A stretch of 64,000 bases of DNA, from positions 38,713,076-38,777,075 of the forward strand of contig NC_087069.1 of assembly GCF_963678635.1 (NCBI RefSeq), given 5' to 3'. Positions 11,067-19,623 of the stretch are shown here, in pieces. The translations under genes were made by a program, and so were the position numbers. Origin of the DNA: Symsagittifera roscoffensis (taxonomy: Eukaryota > Xenacoelomorpha > Acoela > Convolutidae). The notes under the pieces were generated by a model, which ran no database searches, was not told the DNA's origin, and saw nothing but the letters and a program-made list of their open reading frames with translations. Positions within the stretch are counted from its first letter, which is position 1. Each line of letters begins with the position of its first letter.

Positions 11067-14000
11067 CTATATGTAATATGAAAATTTCATTAGAATTAGT
11101 TGAAATCTAGAAACTCTATGATTTGGATATGATTTTTGTGTAAAGAGAAATATAATTGGTTTGTGATCTGTGAACAGAACTGTTGGGTGTTTTGATCCAA
11201 GTATCAGAAATTCATATTCTATAAGTGTATAAATTATAGCTGTACATTCTCTCATTAGAGTTGAGAGTCGTAGCTCTGCTTGAGTGAATAATCGTGAATT
11301 TGCTGATATAGGGTTCATTTTATTTTTTCCACTATGTGATTGTAGCAATGCTGCGCCGATGCCAAAATTTGAAGCATCGCACATTGCATAGAATGGTTGA
11401 TTTGGATCTGGAATTGTGTTTGAAATTTGTTCAGTTAAAAGTTTTTTAATTTCTTCAAATCGTGTTTGATGTTCAGTGGTCCATTCAAAATTATTTTGTT
11501 GTCTGTGGATATTATAGAAGGGTCTTAAGTATAATTGCATTTTGTAAACATATTTACTTAAGAAATTTAACATTCCAAGGAATTCTTGGATTTTCTTTTT
11601 ATTTGTAGGTGGCTGAAGTTTGTGAATGGCATCAATGCGTGCTTTTAATGGAGTGATAGTTTTTCGTTCTATATTATGTCCTAATAACTTAACGCGTGGT
11701 AGAAAGAAGTGTGATTTATCGGGGATTGCCTTCAGATTTTCGTTCTGAAGTATTTTATGATGCTGTTCTAAAACTGTAAACATTTCTTCTTTAGTTTGTG
11801 ATTGCATAAAAACATCATCTAAGTATGTGATTGCATTTTTCTTGAGTATTAGTGGTCTAAAAATTTTACTCATAAAAGCTGAAAAAGCTGCTGGTCCTAT
11901 GGATTTTCCATAGAATAAGCGATTGAATTCATATTGTTGATTTCCAATAACATATTGTGTTAAACGTCGTGATTGTTCATCTAGTGGCGTTTGATTATAA
12001 GCACTATTCATATCTGCGAATGTGAAATATTTGCTATTTATCTTTGTTAAGATAACTCGTATGGGCTCAATAGGCCAATTGCATTTTGATTCATCAATTA
12101 GTGAATTGAGGTATCTAGCGTCTAAAACTATTTTTAGTGATTCACCTTTTGCTAGAATGATAACAGGGTTGATAAAAGTGTTACCTTTTGGTTGTTCTTC
12201 CTTATTTACTGGTGAGATAATTTCGTATTGTTCTAAAATGTCAAGTAATCTGTTTACTTTGTCATGTAAGTGAATCGGTACTTTACTGGCTCTTTGTTTT
12301 TTGAAAACTGCGTCGGGTTTTAACGGGAGGTGTAGTGATGAACTAATTTTTTCAACATCAAATTTTGATGTTGCGTAAACTGTTGAATATTTTAACAGTT
12401 GTTTTGCTAATTTATCAAATTCAATTTGTGTAACTTGTGAATGTTCAAAATTAAACATTGTTAAAAATTTTTGTTGTTCTTTTGTGTAATTTGTTATATT
12501 GAATGTTGGTTTAAAATATGGTGTTTTCGTGGAGTACTCTGTGTTTCTTTTTTCATTACTTATTATATTATTTATGGATAATTCTTCGTCAAGAATTGTT
12601 GATTGGCAAATATCTAATAATTGGAGTATATTATTAACACGGTAGGCTACTTCATTTATAGGTAAAATTGTAGCATTTGTTTCACAATATCCTAAAAGTC
12701 CAAAGGGTAATGTTACTTGATATGGTGTATTAATATACGAGTGTAATGAAACGATGTCGGAATTCGTGTTTTTCGAGTTTTTTATAGATGAAATCGTAAT
12801 TTTGAAAAATTTGTGGATAGGTTTAAATTCGAGGTCTGACATGAAAAGTTGTTGTTTATTTTGACTTTTGTTATACTGGTGAACTTGTTTTATGGAAAAA
12901 TTATATATATTTCCTGATAGTGGTTTCAGGTGTTTTCGTTGTTGATTGTAAATGGGGTAAAATTTTGAGAAGAATGGTGGTTGTTTGTTTAATCTTTGGA
13001 AGAATGTTAGGGCTGTATTTTTTGTTTTTGTGTATTTATCTTTGATATGGATCTTTCTATTTAAGATGTTGATTGTTGGTATATATTTAGATAAAAAAGG
13101 TATGCCAATAATATTGTGTTTAATATCAGTAATATGAAATATTTGTTTGAATGGTTTGTTTAAAATTTTGTTTTGTTCCATTGTTCTTGTGGGAAGAAGG
13201 AAAAATTGGATTTTTCCATAATTTACTAATGTTGATCCTTGTGCTGTTGCTAATTTACTAGAGGTTTCAAGAGGTGTTAATTTTGGATGCAATGTTTTGA
13301 TTTTGTTCCATGTGGGAATATTAATTATATTTGATTCTGCTCCTGAGTCAATTAAAAAATCAATTTCAAGATCTGGTGGTTGAAATTCTTTGTTCCTTGG
13401 GCTTTCTAAGAGAAATGGAATTGTCCAAATTTTTTCTCTTGGTTGTTCTTTTAGTATATTTTGGTTAATATGTTTTGTGTTTGAGCATTGTGTTTCGTCT
13501 TTTTTATCGGGTTTAGTTACCGTGTTAATTTCGTTTACTTCTTGTGTAGTTTGTGTATTATCAATGGGTCCAATATAGTAATTGTGAAGGAGTTCCAATT
13601 GATTTTCATATAAATGTGAACTAAAAGGTTGTTCATATATGATAGGTTCATAGTCGTTTTTGACTGGTATCATATTTACAGAGATGGTATTATCTGTATC
13701 ACTTTCTGTGTCTGACGATTCACAATTTATATGATTTAGTTGTAATTCGTTACTTCCTGTGTCATCAATACCTGGGGGGTCTGAATTTGTTTCTTCATTT
13801 GTCTGCACTTGATTAATGTGTCTTTGATGTTTTGTTGTGCTACTTCTGTATCGATGTTTAGAATCAGGATAGCGGTTATTATTCCTATGTGGTGACTGGG
13901 AATAATTTCTGTATCGATTATTGTAACTTGAGTTTCGATTTTGTGAATTATTTCGTGATCTGTTTTGATAATGATTGTTTGATCTCTGATAGTTTGATCT

Positions 14001-14411
14001 ATTATATGAATTATTCTTTGATCTATTGTTTTGGTAATTCTGATTTCGATTGTTTGAATAACTTCTATTTCTATTATGTGAATAGTTTCTATTTCTGTTG
14101 TATGATGAGTTTCGTGATTGATTATTGGAATAGTGTCTATTCCTTGGGTTTGATTGGGAACTGGATCCAGAAACAAATTCTGTTGTATTGGAATTCGATT
14201 GTGAATAGTTATTTTGGTTATTTTGGCTATTCGATCGGTTATATCTATTTTGTGAGAAATTTCGTGTATTTCCTCGTTCGGGTGATCTACCTCTATAACT
14301 TGAGTTATATGGTGATTGATTTCTTGTGTAATTTGAGCTGCTTGGAAGTGGTTTTCCTGAACTGTTATTACTATATATATTCTTGTTTGGTAGATTTTGG
14401 TCTTCTTTCAT
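11067..14411 (-). CDS. pol: Gag tail, protease, reverse transcriptase and RNase H, copy 1
   Basis: An uninterrupted 1,114-codon frame. Residues 1-200 are an Asn/Arg/Ser/Tyr-rich low-complexity tail of Gag, then an acidic stretch (about 228-250). The aspartic protease motif LIDSGAES is at about 353-360. RT begins near residue 700; the catalytic motif YLDD is at 863-866 and FADMNSAYNQ at about 798-807. The RT thumb/connection typical of Ty3/gypsy (FLGMLNFLSKY) is near 945, and the RNase H Asp (CDAS) is at 1012. About 250 residues between protease and RT have no recognised domain. The ATG at its start is not the natural one: in copy 2 the same frame begins upstream of the zinc knuckle, and copy 1 has lost one base near 14471-14481. 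The frame ends inside RNase H. Confidence 0.9.
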   Translation of the reverse strand: MKEDQNLPNKNIYSNNSSGKPLPSSSNYTRNQSPYNSSYRGRSPERGNTRNFSQNRYNRSNSQNNQNNYSQSNSNTTEFVSGSSSQSNPRNRHYSNNQSRNSSYNRNRNYSHNRNRSYSNNRNQNYQNNRSKNNSYNRSNYQRSNNHYQNRSRNNSQNRNSSYNNRYRNYSQSPHRNNNRYPDSKHRYRSSTTKHQRHINQVQTNEETNSDPPGIDDTGSNELQLNHINCESSDTESDTDNTISVNMIPVKNDYEPIIYEQPFSSHLYENQLELLHNYYIGPIDNTQTTQEVNEINTVTKPDKKDETQCSNTKHINQNILKEQPREKIWTIPFLLESPRNKEFQPPDLEIDFLIDSGAESNIINIPTWNKIKTLHPKLTPLETSSKLATAQGSTLVNYGKIQFFLLPTRTMEQNKILNKPFKQIFHITDIKHNIIGIPFLSKYIPTINILNRKIHIKDKYTKTKNTALTFFQRLNKQPPFFSKFYPIYNQQRKHLKPLSGNIYNFSIKQVHQYNKSQNKQQLFMSDLEFKPIHKFFKITISSIKNSKNTNSDIVSLHSYINTPYQVTLPFGLLGYCETNATILPINEVAYRVNNILQLLDICQSTILDEELSINNIISNEKRNTEYSTKTPYFKPTFNITNYTKEQQKFLTMFNFEHSQVTQIEFDKLAKQLLKYSTVYATSKFDVEKISSSLHLPLKPDAVFKKQRASKVPIHLHDKVNRLLDILEQYEIISPVNKEEQPKGNTFINPVIILAKGESLKIVLDARYLNSLIDESKCNWPIEPIRVILTKINSKYFTFADMNSAYNQTPLDEQSRRLTQYVIGNQQYEFNRLFYGKSIGPAAFSAFMSKIFRPLILKKNAITYLDDVFMQSQTKEEMFTVLEQHHKILQNENLKAIPDKSHFFLPRVKLLGHNIERKTITPLKARIDAIHKLQPPTNKKKIQEFLGMLNFLSKYVYKMQLYLRPFYNIHRQQNNFEWTTEHQTRFEEIKKLLTEQISNTIPDPNQPFYAMCDASNFGIGAALLQSHSGKNKMNPISANSRLFTQAELRLSTLMRECTAIIYTLIEYEFLILGSKHPTVLFTDHKPIIFLFTQKSYPNHRVSRFQLILMKFSYYI

Positions 14412-17053
14412 GTATTGATATAATGATTTATTTGGTTCTTTGTACTTTTGAGGTTTATTCTGATTGTCTTGTTGTTTTGTCTACATTCGGAAATACTGTG
14501 TCCGTATCGTCGGCAATAATCACACCATTTTTTGAAGGATGGCTTGCCTTTAAATTTTGGATGTTTTTCGTAGATATTTAGTAATTCAATAATTTTTTCA
14601 ATCAGGTCTGTGTCAGATTCTTGTATATTATTTATATGTGTAGTATTTGTTTCAATCCGATTAACATATTGTAGTTTTAGATTTTCTGTTTCTTCGAGTT
14701 TCATTGTGATTTCTGCTTGTTCTAGTTCATCTACTAATTTTCGAAAATTTAAATCTGGTTCTTGAAATGAGGAAGGATGAGATGCTCTCTTTTTTATAGC
14801 TGTTTTCCTTAATTGAGGTGTTAAGGTCATCATCAAATTTTCTGTCATTTTTGTGTTTTTGTAGTCATGTGCATTAAGTGAATATGCTTTTTGAACTAGT
14901 GTTTTGATACGTACTGCTAATTGTTTAATTGTTTCATTTGGTAATCTGCGGATTTCATTGCATAAAACTCTTTGGTGTTGTTTGTTTCTTTCAGAGTCAA
15001 ACATTTTTGAAAATTCTTGTGTGAATCTTTTCCAGTCTGATTTTATTTCTATGGGTAATACTGAAAACCATTTTTGAGCTGCTTCATCTAGGGTTGTTTG
15101 TATTAGTGCTGTGCGTCAATGTATCCAATTTTGATGTAGTGGCGTATTAATTGGTTCGGGTCCTATATTTAAAATTAAATTTGCTGTTACTGCAATTAGT
15201 TACTCTTCTACAGAATATTCAGGGTCTGTTCCTGTGAATTCCATCAGTTGTTTATTGGATGTTATTGATGATCCACCCATGAGGTATGGATTCATTGTCA
15301 TCTGTAGTGATTCTGCGGCATTTGGCTTTGTGAAAAATTTGAAAGTTGATTTTTTGTGATTTCATGTTGCTGAAGTTAATATGGAAGCGGTATTTCATTT
15401 TTCATTTGGGTTGGTTGATAAGAATGCGTTAACATTGGTTTTTGTGGTTGTTTTGGTTGAAAAGATTGTTTGTTAAATGGGTTTTGTATATGCATTTGTG
15501 GATTTTCTATTTCTGATGGATTTTGTGGGTAAATTTTTATTTTTTGAGATGGTTGAGATTGTCGCGGTCTCTGTGTGCGATATTCTTGAGTATATGGTGC
15601 AAAAATAGCTGGTTGATGATAATCATCGTCATCAGATGATAAATAGTTTGTATTATATGGTGTATGTTGTTTATTTTTACTTCGTTGAAAAAATGGGTAT
15701 TTTTCACTATAATCCTGTGTAGGTTGTGGGTTATCTGGAAAATTTACTGAATTGGTCGATGTTTTTGGAAGATTCCAATAATGGGAACATACGTGATTAA
15801 AATTTTGTGTATTTTTTCGGGGAGGTTGATTTGTTCTTGGTTGGTGAGCATAATTATAATTGTGTTCTGCAAAAGTGTTTCTTGTGAACGAATTTCGTGT
15901 TTTTGACGGTAGTGTCATTGGTCTATACGTTTGATAGTCCATATGTGAATATTTTGGAGCAACCGAAGTTTTAACGGTTGATTGTAAGGTTACCTGTGTT
16001 AGTGATGTATTTGCATTTCTTGGTGTTGTCAGATTGGGGTGTATTGGTGAACTACTTTGTTGTGCAGTTGTTGCTGTTGGACGATTTCTTCATTTATGAA
16101 GTGTGATGGTGTTTGAATATCTTGTTGTGTAAGATTTCTGGTTCCATTGAGAATTTCATTATGTATGACTGTTGAATTTAAGCTGTTATTTCGTGTATCA
16201 GGTAAAAATGTAATATAATTCAATGGTGTTGCATCAATGGTTAATGGTACTACTTTTACATAATCTCTGTGAAAAGATATTGTTCTTATTGCTTGACTCG
16301 AGATAGCTTGTGGGATATTTAGAAATGCTGGATGAGACCAGTCAGGGTCCCAAACGTAATCTGATTGTTCTGAAAGAACGGTGTCATCATTGGTAATTTG
16401 AGGTCTGAAATTTTCTCTTGCTTGTGAAACTAAATCTAAATTGTGGGTGAAATAATCAATTATAAACCATGCCAAAATCTTTTTTAAATCATGTTTAGTG
16501 TTTTGTGAAACATCTTCTTTAGTGAAATTTTTGCGAAATATATGTAGAAATGTTGAAAATACTGTGATTTCATTTCGTACTTCTGTATGTTTTGATGTTT
16601 CGGTAGGTGATATACTTTGAACTTCTGTTTTTTCTAATATTGATATATAACTATATATTACTGCAAAAATTTCGTTAGTGAGTATGGAGTTTGCTCTTTG
16701 TGAATTATGATATTGCATGCTTTTGATATATTCTATGAATACTTTTGAAAATTCTAGTTCAATATCGTCTGTTTGAATTACATATTTACGATGGGCTTTA
16801 TTTGGTGTGCTGAACTCTATGGTGTAGATTCTATATTGTTGTGTTAGATTACATATGTCTTTCAAATAATGTTCAATAATTTGTCTTTTGATTTTTACAT
16901 CTGGGAATTCTGCTTTGCATGGGCTGATTCCTGGTTCAAACAAATTTGCGAGCAAGTTCTTACAAAATCGTGTTTGTCCTCTATCATCGAGTGAATCTAT
17001 AAGAAAGGGAAAAACTGCTTCTTCATCTGGACTTTCGTCACTTTGAGTGTGAC
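14408..17053 (-). pseudogene. gag: Gag, copy 1, broken into three frames
   Basis: Gag builds the particle and binds RNA. Three frames survive: 16955-16029 (308 codons, N-terminal, no recognised domain), 15942-15376 (188 codons, Pro/Gln/Asn-rich) and 15004-14408 (198 codons). The last resembles the C-terminal half of retrotransposon Gag capsid and ends in a CCHC zinc knuckle (C161-x2-C164-x4-H169-x4-C174, context CDYCRRYGHSISEC). The coding sequence reaches further up to about 17053; at the position of the copy 2 start codon (54732) copy 1 reads AAA, so the start is lost. A one-base loss after the knuckle moves the N/R/S-rich tail into another frame. Confidence 0.8.
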
Positions 17054-18733
17054 TTTTTTTTTCGCTTGAAGACTGTTATTATATAACTATCAATGTGTCT
17101 AATTGGTTGATTCCAATTATACAAGTGTGCTGGTTTGTGTTTATATTGCTTTTTTATTCTTCTTTTTCCTCTTTTTGATGAATTTGAAGTTGTTTCTTAG
17201 TCGGAAAAATATAATTGATCATGAATGGGACAATTTTTATCTATTGATACTTTTATTTTTTATAGTTCGTCTAAACTGTTGGCTTCTGATTCAAAAAATG
17301 CGTTTCTACTTTTTGAAAATCTTTTTCGTGTGATTTGTCTTTGTTTGTTTATAGTTTTTCTTTTTATTGTTTGTCATTTTGTTCTAATGTATCCAACTGT
17401 TTGTGTGTGAGGAGTGATTACAAGATCGTGTTTTTTGTTATCTATTTCACAGTTGTGTAAAACGATTGTTTGCTTATTTCCTAGATTTTTGAATGACATA
17501 AGGTTTAGGATGAGGGATGCAAAAAGTTGTTAGGTATTTCTATTTTCTTAGACTGTTAGTCCTTACGATTTTTTGGTTAGCTTAACCTGGGTGTTTTTGT
17601 TCAGGGTTGGAGAGAAAAGTATATCGATTCCGGAGAATGATTTTCTACTTTCTCGTGGCTAGTCTAACTTAAGGTGTTAACTTACTTTATCTTACTTGGG
17701 GGTAGTGATTGTGTTCAAGGGTTGGAGAATAATAAATCGATCCACAAGGTTCAGGTATAATTAGAACGCAAGCAGTTCGTTAGATACTATTTTAAACTTA
17801 ATAAGTCTAAGATCTATCTTGGGTCAGGTAAGAGGAGGGTTCAAGTGAAGGATGAATAACCGAAGTTCTTCACTGTTTATCTTAATTTGAATGGTTAGTT
17901 TTATTTAAAAATTTCTATTAGTCCTGGGTCTTTTGAAAAGGTTGGATAGTCAATCGACGTTTGAGGTCGTTAGACACTTGCTAAGTGGGTGGCGGAGAAC
18001 AAAATTGTTCTTTTTGATCAAAGGATAGGCCTTGATGATCAGGTTTTAAATTTAGTGAAATAGAAAATTTATAAAGATCCAAGGAAAAGCCTTGATGATC
18101 TGATTTTTAAGTTAAGTGAATTTAAGTTTAAAATGGTTTAAATTTATTTAATAAAAAGATTTAGTTTTTCAATGATGTTAGTGAGCTTATGATTGCTGTT
18201 ATGTTTAGGTGATGAAGCTGGAACAACAAGATGATTTATGATTACTAACTATTTATTGTCATGCTTCTAATTTTTATTTTTATTTTCAATAAATATTTTC
18301 CAAATACGTTTTATATAATACTGCAGAAATTAGGGAAACGATCTGAGATATTTTTATCAATCGTTATTGTACATTTATAATTTTGTTTAGCGCCTGAAAT
18401 GGTCATGAAGTTTTACTTCAAAATTTTATGTTTGCAAATGAAAATCTAAATTCATTGCTAATAAGATTCTAAATATAAAAGTTTGTGTTGGCTTTTGCCT
18501 GTAACCATAAAACTAAATGGTAAGTTTCTACTTAGTCGTATGTCGTCTCTTGTTCGAAGTCTTCTTCCAATACCGGGTAGTTCTAGTATTGTTCGGAATA
18601 TCGGCTCTGATCTATTGAGTCGTAGAGACATTTCAATTAAGTTATTATCGTGTAACATTTTGAAAATGTTTTGTCTAATTTCTAATCTATATTTGGTTAG
18701 TTCTAAGCTATTAAGGTCTTTTTCGAGACTTAT
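17054..18733 (-). other. 5' leader of copy 1
   Basis: About 1.7 kb between the primer-binding site and gag with no supportable gene. It is conserved in copy 2 (54733-56408). It holds a pair of about 43-bp imperfect direct repeats. In retroelements the leader carries packaging, dimerisation and translation signals; none can be assigned from sequence alone. Confidence 0.6.
18018..18121 (-). repeat. Imperfect direct repeats in the leader
   Basis: Two units, about 18018-18060 and 18077-18121, share the core GCCTTGATGATC followed by an A/T-rich tail ending in AAGTGAA or TAGTGAA. The same pair occurs in copy 2 at about 55690-55795. Position between primer site and gag suggests a cis-acting RNA signal, which is inference. 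Confidence 0.6.
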
Positions 18734-18743
18734 GGTCGCACCA
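18734..18743 (-). promoter_or_regulatory. Candidate tRNA primer-binding site, copy 1
   Basis: On the minus strand the LTR end CATAACTCA is followed by TC and then TGGTGCGACC, the TGG start expected for pairing with a tRNA 3' CCA end. The plus-strand complement continues with TTCGAGACTTA, which looks like a tRNA T-loop side, though TTCGA lies 22 bases from the CCA end and 23 are expected. The tRNA identity cannot be fixed. Confidence 0.65.
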
Positions 18744-18745
18744 GA

Positions 18746-19072
18746 TGAGTTATGACCGATGTGGTTAACTCATAGAGTTATTTCGGATAGGGTACACCGT
18801 CTGCTCATCACGCTATCTTATTTTCGGCCGGATAGATTCGTGCAACTTCTTAGTCTAATACCGATCCTAATCTTACTCTTATATCTACTAGTCTCAGGGT
18901 GTTTAACTAGTCTCTGCTAGGCTCAATAGATCTAGAGTATACTGGCTTATTGCAACTGCTGAAGTTCTCTAGGAGAGGCAACTAATTTCTAAGTTAAATT
19001 CAAATCTCTCTGGTGCTGAAATTACAAGTAATTTCAGCACTTACAAATAATTGGGTTGTTAGTTAGATGGAT
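18746..19072 (-). repeat. Partial inner 5' LTR copy of copy 1
   Basis: Matches the LTR from its internal edge (TGAGTTATG) up to GATGGAT and then stops, lacking the last about 80 bases of a full LTR. It is joined through a 29-base spacer (19073-19101) to an inverted LTR piece. Confidence 0.8.
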
Positions 19073-19101
19073 TATGTAACTAACAATAAATGTAACTATA
19101 A

Positions 19102-19201
19102 ATCCATCTAACTAACAACCCAATTATTTGTAAGTGCTGAAATTACTTGTAATTTCAGCACCAGAGAGATTTGAATTTAACTTAGAAATTAGTTGCCTCT
19201 C
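19102..19201 (+). repeat. Inverted 100-bp LTR fragment
   Basis: Reverse complement of 18973-19072, so the two arms form a large fold-back with a 29-base centre. Directly after it comes GCACCA, the end of the primer-binding site, and then a full LTR. Confidence 0.85.
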
Positions 19202-19209
19202 GCACCAGA

Positions 19210-19619
19210 TGAGTTATGACCGATGTGGTTAACTCATAGAGTTATTTCGGATAGGGTACACCGTCTGCTCATCACGCTATCTTATTTTCGGCCGGATAGA
19301 TTCGTGCAACTTCTTAGTCTAATACCGATCCTAATCTTACTCTTATATCTACTAGTCTCAGGGTGTTTAACTAGTCTCTGCTAGGCTCAATAGATCTAGA
19401 GTATACTGGCTTATTGCAACTGCTGAAGTTCTCTAGGAGAGGCAACTAATTTCTAAGTTAAATTCAAATCTCTCTGGTGATGAAATTACAAGTAATTTCA
19501 GCACTTACAAATAATTGGGTTGTTAGTTAGATGGATTATGATTGGTTAATATTAAATATTTTACAGTGGTAAAATATCCAATTTATCCAATTATAAAATG
19601 TAGTTTAGATCAGGTTCCA
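19210..19619 (-). repeat. Full-length outer 5' LTR of copy 1
   Basis: 410 bp with the family ends TGGAACC...AACTCA on the minus strand. It is preceded on its internal side by GCACCA-GA (19202-19209), a remnant of the primer-binding site. The outer end is followed by CAAG (19620-19623), the presumed target duplication. Confidence 0.85.
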
Positions 19620-19623
19620 CAAG
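19620..19623. repeat. Right target-site duplication (CAAG) of copy 1
   Basis: CAAG immediately outside the 5' LTR, matching 246-249. Confidence 0.55.

Larger units (their letters stand above)
250..19619 (-). mobile_element. Giant envelope-bearing Ty3/gypsy-like LTR retrotransposon, copy 1
   Basis: This element is read right to left. It has an LTR at each end (250-672 and 19210-19619), a candidate primer-binding site, gag, pol and about 6 kb of further coding sequence before the 3' LTR. The LTR ends fit TG...CA on the minus strand. The 4-bp sequence CAAG lies just outside both ends (246-249 and 19620-19623), as expected of an integration target duplication. At about 19.4 kb it is much longer than a typical 5-10 kb gypsy element. 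Many frames are broken, so it is probably not autonomous now. A second copy lies at 43241-56830. Family placement rests on the domain order PR-RT-RNaseH-IN, on YLDD in the RT, and on the HHCC and DDE residues of the integrase. Confidence 0.85.

Noticed and set aside
13736-14176. 146-codon minus-strand frame rich in Ile and Thr
   Set aside because: It is an alternative frame of the same low-complexity tail inside the pol ORF.
13889-14581. 230-codon plus-strand frame, and its counterpart 51588-52223
   Set aside because: Both lie opposite the Asn/Arg/Ser-rich Gag tail. The codon bias of that tail keeps the other strand open and gives a Tyr/Phe/Cys-rich product; it is a shadow.
17103-17410. Phe/Leu-rich plus-strand frames in the leader
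   Set aside because: Composition effect of T-rich sequence; not conserved as frames in copy 2.
18720-18743. tRNA gene suggested by TTCGAGACTTA...CACCA
   Set aside because: Only the 3' arm is present; there is no anticodon or D arm. It is the complement of a primer-binding site.
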